The translations under genes were made by a program, and so were the position numbers. Below are positions 49,501 through 59,640 of a stretch of 64,000 bases of DNA, piece after piece (position 1 is the stretch's first letter; the number at the start of each line of letters is the position of its first letter). Source of the DNA: JAJRVM01 sp963700515 (lineage in GTDB: Bacteria; Planctomycetota; Planctomycetia; Pirellulales; Pirellulaceae). The stretch is taken from the NCBI GenBank assembly GCA_963700515.1, contig CAVOXY010000050.1, positions 144,607-208,606 on the forward strand, in the 5' to 3' direction. Below the pieces are notes generated by a model. It had not been told where the DNA came from. It did not search any database and was given only the letters and a program-made list of their open reading frames with translations.

Positions 49501-52077
49501 GTTTCCCAGAGAAACGCTGACGGTGTTGACGGAGGTATTTGTGACGGCGACGTCCACGATCTGATCGCCATTAAAATCACCCACTGCCATCTGCGACGGT
49601 CCCACTCCAGCGGGAAACTGCAATACTCGCTGAGCCGGAGAAGAATACCGATCGAGATTCTCAACCTGCAACGTGAAGCGGCCCAGGAGTCCAGCTGGCG
49701 ACGCGTTCGCAGCAGTGACACGTAGCAGTACCTGCTGACCGGGCTTGACCGCCAGGTTCAGCCGTGGGGTGTGTCCAACCGCCTCGGCCAGCTTGGAAAG
49801 ATCACGCGGGTCAAGCAGTTCCAGGTGAGCATCACCGGCAGCGTCCTGCAATGGTCCGAGGCTGGCGGCGATGGTCCCCGCCGCAGTACTTTCGAACAGG
49901 TAGTACGCTTGCTCGTCCTGTCCCAGTGTGCCGTTGAACTGCTGCAGCACGAGCGGTCCCAGGTCCGCGGTCAGCGATTTGGCTTCCAGGGTGTACGCGG
50001 TCGCCACGTCCGTGGCAGCAACTCGCAGCGTGAGGTACTGGCCGGCCGTCGAGGCGATCACCGCTTGGCGGCCGACAACGTTACCGGCGGTATCACGCAA
50101 TAGTGTGCTCTCTCCAACTATTTGCTGGCCGTCGGCGTCCAGTATCTGCAGCGCAAGCCGCTCGGGAGTGGCCGTCGTGCGAATCGTTACGGTGAGCGTA
50201 CCGGTTGCCAGGGACTGCAGCCGGTACCAATCCGCGTCACCAGCATCCAGTGCGAGGCGAGGCAGTGTGCTTATCACGACAGGCCCGAGATTGGTCGCCG
50301 TAGCGGCGGTATCGTTCGGTTCAAATCGATCGTTCAGCGGAGCGAGCAGTGGCTGCAGAGGCACCTGACGGAAATAAATGTCTTGGTTGCCCCCCCGCGT
50401 ATCGGTCCAGGCGACATAAGCCCACTCCTCCGTCATGGCCAGCCCGATCGCATCGCCGAGATATACGATCGGTTGTCCCGTGGCACCGGTGAACGTCCCC
50501 TGGTCCGCGTCAAAGGACTGATCGGTAACGCGGAAGTTCGGGCTGAACGTCTTTCCCCCGTCCGTACTGATCGCCCCAAAAACATCCAAGAGATGGTTAT
50601 CCGGATCCCGGCGCGTGTCGTACCACACCAACCCAATATCTCCGGCGGCGTTGACCTGCAAACGAACCATGAACTGGTCGGCAGCAACATTCTCCGGCGA
50701 ACCATCCGACTTTCTTCCGCCGTTGTCGTCGTTCACGCTGCGAGCACCTGTCCCGCCAGGCAGAATGGCTGACTTCCAGGTGCGGCCATAATCCTCGGAT
50801 CGAGCGAAGAAGATGTCCGCCGCGTCGACCGGGTTGCCAACCGTATCATAGACAGTCAGAGGCTCGGCAACGTAAATGTTTCCCGGCCGCACCGGGTCTG
50901 CCACGATCGACCGCATCGGAACCGTGCGAAAGGAGTTGTTGGAGAGTCCCGCCGTCAGCAGCTTAGCCCCCGAACCAAACGGCAGGCCCACGAGGGAATC
51001 TCGCGGGGGAACAAAGAAACTCGCTGCCGCGTCCTCAGAATAATTCACCAGGAACCATGCTCCCGCGTAGTCCGCCACCGACACATCCCCCAGTGCCCCG
51101 ACAGCACACTCGCGGCCACGTCAAATAGCCACGCCCCGGGAGTAGATCCAATCCAGAATTGAAGTTCGTCTCCAACACCGACTCAGCCACCCCAGTGTCC
51201 GGTTGCGGGCGTGTGCGCAGTTGCCAGGATAGTCCGCTATCCCGCGACACGGCGATCATCACATCACTGCCCCCGGTGGCATTCGCTTCTCCGGGAAACT
51301 GACCCGCCGGATAGTATCTCGCCCACGTTACGTAGACGTTTCCAAAGCTCGGATTTGCTCGTCCATTGGGCAGCACACGCACGGTATCGACCGCCATGTC
51401 GGGATAGATGTCGAACGGCACCCTCGTCGCCGAGTCATACCGGTGAGAGGCGACTGGGACGGCCGGCAGCCAGGAGAGCCCGCCATCGTCACTGCGTGCC
51501 ACGAAGATCGCCATTATTGGCCTCAAAACCTGTCGCTGCGCAGGCTTCCCGCACCCGGATTCAAAATCGGCGGAGCGCCGGTCCCCCGGAACGCCGCTGC
51601 CATGAAGCTGACAAAGACGTGACCGTGGGCATCGAATTTGGTGATGGGATCGGAGGCTCCTTGGTCGAAACCGACCGGCAACGTCAGTGAACCTGGTTGC
51701 CACGTACTTCCTCCGTCTCGCGATACCCGCACGCCAATGCCGGCGTAGCCAGTATCCCGCAGGGAGTAATCCATGTAGGCCAGCACGAGGTGGGCCGGAT
51801 CCTGGGGATCCACGGCGATCGATGGACTTTGTTGCGGGGCCGCGTCCGTCGTAATCGCCTGATTGACCTCCGCAGTGCTCGGCTCGGAGTACAGAGCGTC
51901 GGGATACGGCCATCCCCAATCGGGCAACGCCACCTGTCCGCCGGCCGACATGCACATGCGACTCTCAAGCGGCTCCAGGCTCGGACGTCGCGTGCTGCGA
52001 GATCGCCTCGCGGCACTCCGCCGACGGCTTGGCGGCACCACCCTCGATTTCACGGGAACTGGCATATGTGGACCCAA
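46349..52077 (-). CDS. Giant secreted BNR/PPC/FG-GAP protein with LEPR-type N-terminus, multiply frameshifted
   Basis: The start at 52077 (MGPHMPVPVKSRVV) is followed by RRPSLEPLESRMCMSAG, the planctomycete LEPR-XLL-like export signal. Then come BNR/Asp-box strands (SRDGGSTW, SDDGGLSW, SRDSGLSW, EDYGRTW), a PPC-like domain (DRFEPNDTAATATNLG ... DADWYRL), and FG-GAP/VCBS calcium repeats (DFNGDQIVDVAV, DLDGDGNLDVV, DFDGDGTLDIAV). A C-terminal region of unknown fold ends it. The protein steps through frames at about 51530, 51115, 48840, 48720 and 48605; each step joins family-like sequence. About 1900 residues in all. The 3' end is uncertain: the last frame runs 170 bases into the sigma gene. 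Probably an adhesin or surface enzyme. Confidence 0.8.
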
Positions 52078-52694
52078 TACGACATGGGGCGTTCCCGCTG
52101 GCGTCCTTGACCACGAAACCGCCGATTGTTGACGCGCCCTTCCAGGGCCAATTCAATCGGCGACAATTCGCCCAGCATCGACCGCGTCTGTTCTTCAACT
52201 CGCACCACAGACCAAGGCCGACCGAATACGCGATTCACACGACCTCTTCCCTCTTCATTGCGCAAAATGACGATTTGGCAACAGGAGTTAAGGATATACA
52301 CCCTCCTTATGATCCCGGGCCTGGAAAGGATAGCGATCCAGTGGCTTATAGAAAAACCTGGCGGGATCAGTGCCCCCTGGACTGTTAAGAAGTCGATTCC
52401 GTTGAGTCCATTCGGCCTTGGATGAAAGCCCTTTTTGTTCCGGTTCCGTGGGGTTCCGACTTGTGACTCGATCAGGCAAACAGGACAAAAAGATGACTGA
52501 CCAAAAGATCTTTCTGGCCAACCTATGTTTTTGTCACATATATTTTTGTCCTTCGACCGCGGAGCAATTTGACGCCCTGCTCCGCCTGCCCTTCCTCATG
52601 ACGCTCGCGGGGAGACGGTGTAGAATGGGGGGTGGCATTCTCGTCGGGGTCTTCCTTTTGGGCGGCCTGCTTCAGCATCATGTGGCGTCGAGCA
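52078..52694. other. Divergent intergenic region between the giant protein and the second sigma factor
   Basis: About 615 bases. A lower-GC stretch at about 52470-52560 contains GACAAAAAG and two inverted partners ending TTTTTGTC (see separate entry). A 77-codon minus frame (52288-52521) crosses this repeat and is not called. Promoters for both flanking genes must lie here. Confidence 0.5.
52481..52554. repeat. A/T-rich imperfect inverted repeat (GGACAAAAA ... TTTTTGTCC)
   Basis: GGACAAAAAGATG near 52483 is mirrored by CATATATTTTTGTCC ending near 52553, with inner partners (GACCAAAAGATC and GTTTTTGTCAC) between them. The arms could pair into a long hairpin. Function unknown; could be a terminator for the region or an interspersed element. 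Confidence 0.55.
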
Positions 52695-53375
52695 ATGGAA
52701 CCCACTCCCCCGAACATCCCAGCGAACTCACTGACCGGGGAGGACACTTCCACCATGCGGCTGGTGGAATCAGCCGCCGCTGGCGATCGGGCCAGCCTGG
52801 AAAGCTTGCTTCACATCCATACCAGCCGGTTGTCGAGGATGATTGCCTTGCGGATCGATCGTCGCTTATCGCAGCGGTTTGATGTGGATGATGTCGTGCA
52901 GGAGGTTCATCTCCAGGCCTCCCAACACCTCGCAGATTACCTCCGCAATCCCGCCGTGCCATTTTACCTGTGGTTGCGGGGAGTGGCGGTCAACGTCCTG
53001 CTGGAGCATCATCGTCGACACATGGGAACTCGGATGCGGGATGTCCGCGTGGAAGTTCCTCTTGATCCGATACCGTCGTTGGAAGCCTCCTCGCAAGTGC
53101 TCTTGAGCTATCTTGCCGCCACACAGACGAGTCCGAGCAATGCCGCGATCAGGGCCGAGTTGAGGACGCGACTCGAGTCGATCATCGATCGCCTGCCCCC
53201 CGCCGACAAGGAGGTATTGGCACTGCGGCACTTCGAGCAACTTTCTCCCTTGGAAACCGCACAGGTGCTGCAGATCAGTGAGAAAGCCGCCGGCATGCGT
53301 TACGTGCGTGCCTTGAAGAAGCTGCGAGATGCGATCAGCAAACTTCCAGACGGACTATCACAGTGGCGACTCTGA
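52695..53375 (+). CDS. ECF sigma-70 factor, second sigma/kinase module
   Basis: About 226 residues from the ATG at 52695; the ATG at 52755 (MRLVESAAAGDRAS) is a good alternative with GGGGAGG upstream. Region 2 includes RRLSQRFDVDDVVQEVHLQA and FYLWLRGVAVNVLLEHHRR; region 4 has LPPADKEVLALRHFEQLSPLETAQVL. The kinase gene follows after about 52 bases. Transcribed away from the giant secreted protein. Confidence 0.9.
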   Translation: MEPTPPNIPANSLTGEDTSTMRLVESAAAGDRASLESLLHIHTSRLSRMIALRIDRRLSQRFDVDDVVQEVHLQASQHLADYLRNPAVPFYLWLRGVAVNVLLEHHRRHMGTRMRDVRVEVPLDPIPSLEASSQVLLSYLAATQTSPSNAAIRAELRTRLESIIDRLPPADKEVLALRHFEQLSPLETAQVLQISEKAAGMRYVRALKKLRDAISKLPDGLSQWRL

Positions 53376-53427
53376 GCGGCGACTCTGAGCGGCGACACCA
53401 ACCGGGATCTGTCAGGGGAGCATAAGC

Positions 53428-56400
53428 TTGAGTGAGATGGACTCGGGAACGGACCTGCTAAGCAAACTAGCGCACGAGTTTGTCCTCCGACTGCGCCACG
53501 GAGAACAACTAACTGTGGAACGGTTTGCGGCGGAACATCTTGAATTGGCTGCTGAGATTCAAGATCTATTCCCAGCCTTGCTGTTGATGGAGAAGTTGGA
53601 GCCGGTAGAGAGCCCGAGCCGGTCGAGCGGTTCGGTGCAAGAGGAAGATATTCAGTGCCCGTCACAACTGGGCGAGTACCGACTCGTGCGCCGCATCGGA
53701 GTGGGCGGCATGGGAATCGTGTACGAGGCGGTGCAGGAATCGCTCGGTCGGCATGTTGCGTTGAAAGTTTTGTCGTCTCGAGATGCGAAACACGCGAATC
53801 TGTTGGAGCGATTCAAACGGGAGGCACGAGCCGCCGCTCAGTTGCACCACACCAACATTGTGCCGGTGTTCGGTGTCGGCGAGGCCGAGGGCATTCACTA
53901 TTATGCGATGCAGTTCATTGACGGGCAATCGTTGGATCGCGTGGCAGCGGATGCGGCGACTCTCGAGCATGACCTGGCCACGAGCACGCTGGGCACCGCG
54001 GGAGCCGATTACTATCACGCAGTCGCTCGCATCGGTGCCCAAGCCGCGGATGCGCTGGCATATGCACATGCTGGCGGTGTTCTGCATCGCGATATCAAGC
54101 CTGCGAATTTGATGCTCGACGCGCAGGGGACCTTGTGGATTACGGACTTCGGCTTGGCGCGGCTGGAAGGGCTGAGCGACCTCACCGTGGCGGACGAGGT
54201 CATCGGGACGTTGCGTTACATTCCGCCAGAGCGGTTCGAGGGCTGCACGGACGTGCGCGGGGATGTTTACAGCTTGGGGCTGACACTTTACGAACTGTTG
54301 ACGCGGCAACCAGCCTTCGGAACCGCGTCCCGGGCGGAACTCGTCCATCGCATCCTGCATGTGCCGCCACGCGCGCTGCGCAGTATCGATCACCGTATTC
54401 CGCGTGACCTGGAAACGATCGTGGTGAAAGCCATCGCCAGGGAGCCCTCCCATCGTTATCAGACCGCCGCGGACATGGCACGAGACCTGCGACGGTTCTA
54501 TGCAGACCTTCCTATTCTTGCGCGGCGGTTATCCGTGGCGGAACACTCCTGGAGGTGGTGCCGCAAGAACCCGGTGCCAGCATTCTGCGGCACGCTGGCG
54601 GCGTTGATGTTGCTGGCAGTCGCCGTCGTATCGACGGTGGCCTATTTCCGGGAAAGCACTTTGCACGACTCACTGCAAGTCGCTTTGCAGCGTACTCGCA
54701 GTGCTGAATTGCGGGGTCGCAACGACCTGTTTACCTCCTACTTCTCGGCGGCAACGGCGGCTCGGCAGAGCCGTCGACAGGGCCAGCGTTTCGACAGTTT
54801 GACCGCGATCCGCGAGGCAACACAACTCTTGCCCGGTCTGGGCCTGCCAGAGGACGAGCAGCAACGGCGGTCTGATCAGCTGCGTGACCTCGCCATCTCC
54901 TGCCTCGCACTGCCAGATATCCGAGAGCTGAGCGATCGACCGACAAAGGTGGTGCCGGACACCTATCAACAGGATCGCTGTGCCCAACGCGACGCGACGG
55001 GCAGCTTGATCGTCACACGATGGCCAGGCGATGCCGAACTGGCGCGCCTGTCGTATATTGACGAGCACACCTGGTTCGGATTCACACCTGAGCAAGGCGT
55101 GATGGCGTTGGTGAACCAGCAAGCTCATATGCTTCAACGTTGGCAGTTCCAGGATGGCACGCCCGCGCCGTCGCGCAACTCCGCGAACACGAGGGAACGC
55201 TGTGGGACGCTCAGTTCAGCCGCGATGCGCGGCGCGTGCTGCTGCTGCATCGAATCAACGAGCAGGGGCTGATCGAAGTGCTGGACTGGCCGGGCGGCAA
55301 GCATGCCCTCAGCCGCGACCTGCCGTTTCAAGGTGAGCTTGTTTCCGCTGCTCGCTTGTCGCCGGACGGCCAACTGGTTGCCGTGATCGAAGGGGAGTAC
55401 CGAAGCGACGCGTCGCGGTTGGTCCAGGTGATCAAGGTGGATATGGGCGACGTGGTGACGACGCTGGAACATACCGCATCGGTGGAATCCATCGCCTGGC
55501 ACCCCGACTCGCAAACCTTGGCTGTGGGCCTGACAGACTCCAACGATATCGTACTCTGGAATGTCCCGCAGCAGAAACAACTTGCCAGACTCTCGGACCA
55601 GCGAGGGGGTGGTCCCAAGCTCTGCCTGAACGCGACCGGCGAGTTGCTGTGCAGCAGTTCGAGTTGGGCAAACATCCTGGACATCTGGCATCCCTATTCG
55701 CGCCAGTTACTGCTGCACATGCCGAGCCCGCTGCAGTTTGCTTGGAGTGCCCCGAATGGACGTCTGTTGGGAGAGGCCCGCCTGGCGAATGGCGACTGGC
55801 ATTACGCGGTTGCCGAACCAAGTAGCGTCGTACGAACGCTGGTGTGCAATCCCGTTTACGGGCCCGTGGAAGCCTGTGCGAGGTCTCGGTGCACCAGGAT
55901 GGGCGGCTACTGGCGGTCGGAAGCGACAACGGCGTCTCGCTGTTCGACCTGGAAACCGGACTCGACGTCGGATACGTATCAGTGGGCTACGCCATATGTC
56001 CCTGGTTTGTCTCCGCCACCGGCGAACTGCTGACGTATTCCGAACAAGGTTTGTTGCGTTGGCCAGTTGAATTCTCTCAACAGGATCGGACGCGGGTCAC
56101 GATTGGTCCACCGCAGAAACTCCCCTGCGTGGCCACCCGTGGCACACAAGTCGCATCGGATTACTCAGGCCAAATTGTGGCCGCTGCCGCTGGGAGCAAC
56201 GCGGTCATCTTGCACGATTACGGCCAGCGAGTGATCACGCTGGATGGGCTTATCGACTGCCGCAGGATTGCCGTTAGTCCCAACGGCCACTCGATCGTCA
56301 CCGCGAGCCACAGCGACGGGCCGATCGATATTTGGGATGGAGACTCGGGAGCACCGATTCGCCGCCTCTGCGCGAAACAGTCAGAGTCTCGCGTTTGCTT

Positions 56401-56841
56401 TAGCCCAAACGGTGAATTGTTGTCCTTCCAGCAGTTCTCCCCTCGACTTCTGCGGACAGGCACCTGGCAGGAGCAACCATTGCCCGAGGCACCGGCCATC
56501 GGAATCAGCTGTTTTTCTCCCGACGGTCAACTCGTGATCGACCTGAATTCCCCCGGAGCGACTCTGCGTGACTCCCATACAGGGCGCAACTCGCAACGCT
56601 CGATCTGCCCGACTCGCCAACCATCTGGCACTCCACGTTCACTCCCGACGGACGCCGCGTAATCCTCAGTTCCAACGATCGCCACGCCGTTTATGTCTGG
56701 GACCTCGGTCAGCTCAGCCGCGAGTTGTCGCGTCTTGGGCTGGAATGGGATCGGCCATTGATCACCTCCGCGATTCCCGCGGCGATAAACACCCTGCCGG
56801 CGCGGCCAATTGTCGTGCAAGTCAAGGCGACTGACGAGTAG
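53428..56841 (+). CDS. Membrane Ser/Thr kinase with periplasmic WD40 propeller, frameshifted three times
   Basis: Start at a TTG (53428) seven bases after GGGGAG; the ATG at 53437 is an alternative. The kinase domain (about 83-350) has GVGGMGIVYEA, HRDIKPANLM, DFGLAR and GTLRYIPPERF. A membrane helix follows at about 375-400. Then come WD40-like repeats (RLSPDGQLVAV, AWHPDSQTLAVG, AVSPNGHSIVTASH, TFTPDGRRVILSS). Frames change at about 55175, 55890 and 56585, each time continuing the propeller; the last frame ends at 56841 after VKATDE. Restored length is about 1137. With the adjacent ECF sigma factor it forms a signalling module in which the propeller would sense a periplasmic cue (inference). 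Confidence 0.88.
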
Positions 56842-56992
56842 GGGAGGCGATTTCCGAAATTCTTGGCACTTAGCGCGGTCAGTGACGTCTGCACTGACGC
56901 CTTACTAGTTGAGGCCGCGTGGGCCTCTCAGGGATCAGTCCCTAGATTCTGCCCCCGTCCCGAAATTGAGCACTGGTTATGGAGATGATTCT

Positions 56993-57739
56993 ATGGCGCG
57001 AAACTTCCTTGCTCTTGGTCTCTGCTTCGCGGCTGCGCTGCTGGTGGCGCTGCCCGTCGCACACGGTGAGGTGATCATCACCCCGCACGGCACACCTTTC
57101 TTGGTAGTCGACACGCACTTGTACACCGCCCCCATCGACTCCCCCTCGTACTTCCAGGCCCTTTTTCCGGATCACTTCCCGACGAGAATCCAGCACGGCC
57201 CTCCCTACGATCACGAGTTCGCTGACGGCTTGGCGCTGACCGGCTACCCCGAAAAGACCGTGTTCAGTGTTGCCGAGTTCACCGACCCCAACGCGGTCCA
57301 TTTCGGGTTCGTCCTGGTGCCAGGATCAAACGCCCCCATTGGGTCCTCTCGTGATTTCGACAGCGGCCCGATCATGCCCAATGACATCTTTCCGATCGCC
57401 TATGCAGGCGACGTGTACCGCAACGGAGTCCCCTTCGAGCTGGGCGCCTGGGGCGGTAATCTAAATCCGGCAACTGGGTATGATGGCGCAAGCCACTTCG
57501 TGGGGGATCTCTGGGAGAACAGCGCCTTTGCCCCTCCAGGCCTCACCAGCTTGGTTGGCAACTACGAGTACCGAATCACGCTGCGAGACGTGAACGACTT
57601 CGGGTACGACATTGTGGCGAAGTTTCAGGTCGTTCCCGAACCGGGGGCGCTGACTCTGTTCGGGTTGGGCGCCATGGTCCTGGGCGGTTGCGCTTGGCGG
57701 CGACGGAAGGTGGCGGTCAGGGAGGGGAGTCTCGCATAG
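56993..57739 (+). CDS. PEP-CTERM sorted secreted protein
   Basis: 248 residues from the ATG at 56993 (GGAG upstream at about 56980). Signal peptide at 1-24 (MARNFLALGLCFAAALLVAL). The body is beta-rich with unknown fold. The C-terminus is a full PEP-CTERM sorting signal: VPEPGALTLFGLGAMVLGG and then a basic tail AWRRRK. Such proteins are processed by an exosortase and usually become cell-surface or extracellular matrix components. No exosortase gene is in the window. Confidence 0.88.
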   Translation: MARNFLALGLCFAAALLVALPVAHGEVIITPHGTPFLVVDTHLYTAPIDSPSYFQALFPDHFPTRIQHGPPYDHEFADGLALTGYPEKTVFSVAEFTDPNAVHFGFVLVPGSNAPIGSSRDFDSGPIMPNDIFPIAYAGDVYRNGVPFELGAWGGNLNPATGYDGASHFVGDLWENSAFAPPGLTSLVGNYEYRITLRDVNDFGYDIVAKFQVVPEPGALTLFGLGAMVLGGCAWRRRKVAVREGSLA

Positions 57740-57815
57740 GAATGAACGTGCTCACCTTACCGCGGGGGGAGGACAAACTGGGATGACCGCAAGGAAGTGG
57801 TCACTCTCCAGTGCG

Positions 57816-57940
57816 CAGCTACGGCAGCGTGCGCACGCGATTTCCGTCGGGCTTGTCCCGGCGGGATCACAACTGGCCAGCTACGGCAGCGCGCACACGC
57901 GATTTCCGTCGGGCTTGTCCCGGCGGGTAACTGCCACAGG
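57816..57940. repeat. Two direct copies of a GCTACGGCAGCG element with a GC-rich hairpin
   Basis: Copies begin near 57819 and 57881. Each contains CACGCGATTTCCGTCGGG and a hairpin CCGTCGGG/CCCGGCGG with a 5-base loop; the first unit adds ATCACAACTGGC before the second. On the minus strand the element begins GTAG. The rest of 57740-58238 holds nothing else I can name. Confidence 0.8.
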
Positions 57941-58238
57941 TTCTTCCGTTCAGTAGTTTACCGCACAATCCGTTGCTCTACCACGTTTCCGGAATCATCG
58001 TTCGGTCGTGGAGGCCGCGCACAACGGGGCAAACGAGCCAGAGATTGATGGAAGAACACCACCAGGAACAGTCGCTCGGTTCACCGAATTGCAGGCAAGC
58101 GTGACACACCGATAGGTGGTGCGTTGGGTGGCCACTTTCTTTTGAGTGGTTTGATAACCGCGCTAACGAACGCGGAATGCGGTATGAGGAATAATGAAAC
58201 GATGGGAGCTGCACAAACGGAATGAATTCCGTTCTACG

Positions 58239-59454
58239 TTAGGGGGTGTCGAAGCCTACCTTACGCGCCGATGCCGCATCGACCGGTCCGGTGCGCACGC
58301 GCAGGCGGTAACGAGCCGGTGTCACACCCACCTGCTGCCGAAAAACCTGCACCAGGTAGCTCGGCGTGCCGAATCCCGCTGACTCGGCCACCAGCGGCAG
58401 CGAGCAGATCGGTTTCCAGCAGCAGCCGCTTGGCTCGTTGCAGACGGATCCGCTGGATTTCAGAAAGGATGGTTCGTCCAAGCGTTTCCCGAAACCGGAT
58501 TTCCAACGCCCGACGCGACACGGCGACATGACGGACCACATCGTCGATCTGGATCGGTCGGCCTGCCTGGTGATGGATGAAGTTCAACGCGGCTGCCACG
58601 CAGCGGTCCTCCATCGCCACAATATCGGTACTGCGCCGAGTGACAACGTGCAACGGCTCAACCACCAGGTGACGCGGTTTGCGGATTTTGCGGCGCATCA
58701 GCTGATCGAGCAGTTCGGCCGTGCGATATCCCCCTTGCTGTGTGTTCATGGCGACGCTCGACAGCGGAGGATCGGCCAGCTCGCACAGTAGTTCATCGTT
58801 GTCGACTCCCACGACCGCTATCTCTTCCGGTACCTGGATATCTGCCAGGCGGCAGGCCTCCAGTACTTCGCGCCCGCGATAGTCATCGCACGCCATCAGG
58901 CCGGCGGGCTTGGGGAGTGCCGCCAGCCAGGCGGCGAGGTGGCCTTGCGCACGATCCCATTGGCGGTCTTGTTTGCGTGGCGGAGGGAGGTAGACGTGCG
59001 TGGAGAATCCGGCTTGGCGAATCGTCGCGCAATAGCTCCGCTCGCGCCGATCCGACCAGACGCGACCGGCCAGTCCCACGAAAGCGTAATCGCGAAAACC
59101 GCGCTCCAACAGATGTTCCGCGGCGAGCCGCGCAGCGCCCTCCGAGTCCGATTCCACCTGGCTCAATTGCGACAGCGGGTTGCCCGGGGCCCGTTGCAGG
59201 TCGGACAGATCAAGTGCGATGGTGGGGACGTTGGCTGCCAGGATGGCCTTCGCCACGGCCGGTGTTTCGATGCGGGCGATCGCTCCCGTGCCACCCCATT
59301 GCTTCATCTGCGGCAAGGCTTGTGCGAAGTCGCCGGGAGTCAAGTAGAAGGCCCAGGGACCGTGTAATCGGCTGTAACGGACGATACCGCGAAGCATGCC
59401 GCGCCCGTAACTGCGAGCCGTTTCGATTAACAACGCAACCCTGGGCGTCTGCAA
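58239..59454 (-). CDS. XylR-type AraC-family regulator with LacI-like sugar-binding domain, frameshifted
   Basis: TTG start at 59454 with GGGGGA six bases upstream. Residues 1-270 are a periplasmic-binding-like sensor (VALLIETARSYGRGMLRGI, GLMACDDYRGREVLEACR, VVGVDNDELLCELADPPLSSV). A C-terminal AraC helix-turn-helix pair follows (VSRRALEIRFRETLGRTI). The frame changes near 58395-58405, and the second helix-turn-helix (AESAGFGTPSYLVQVFRQQ) continues one frame over to 58239. Restored length is about 404. Divergent from araBDA, so it most likely senses L-arabinose or a related pentose and controls that operon (inference). Confidence 0.88.
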
Positions 59455-59522
59455 GGCTGGTCCCCCATTTCCTCTAAACCGAATATTCTACGCGGGGCGA
59501 CACGAATCTCACAACAGGCTCC

Positions 59523-59550
59523 TGCGCAAATTTGACATGGTTTTGCGCAA
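59523..59550 (+). promoter_or_regulatory. Candidate AraC/XylR operator: direct repeat TGCGCAA spaced 21 bp, over a TTGACA box
   Basis: TGCGCAA at 59523-59529 and again at 59544-59550, so their starts are 21 bp apart, two helical turns, as expected for an AraC-family dimer. TTGACA at 59532-59537 lies between them and could be the -35 box of araB. No good -10 box is clear 16-18 bases downstream. Confidence 0.6.
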
Positions 59551-59640
59551 GATTGGCTCGTGGGGTGCTAGCGTTCGTGTACATTTGGAGAGATGATGTT
59601 GGCGGGTAGCAACATCCAGTCTTTCAGCAGGTGATCAACC

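Noticed and set aside
52288..52521. 77-codon minus-strand frame beginning with a hydrophobic stretch
   Set aside because: It begins within the A/T-rich inverted repeat and has no ribosome binding site; probably translation of a repeat.
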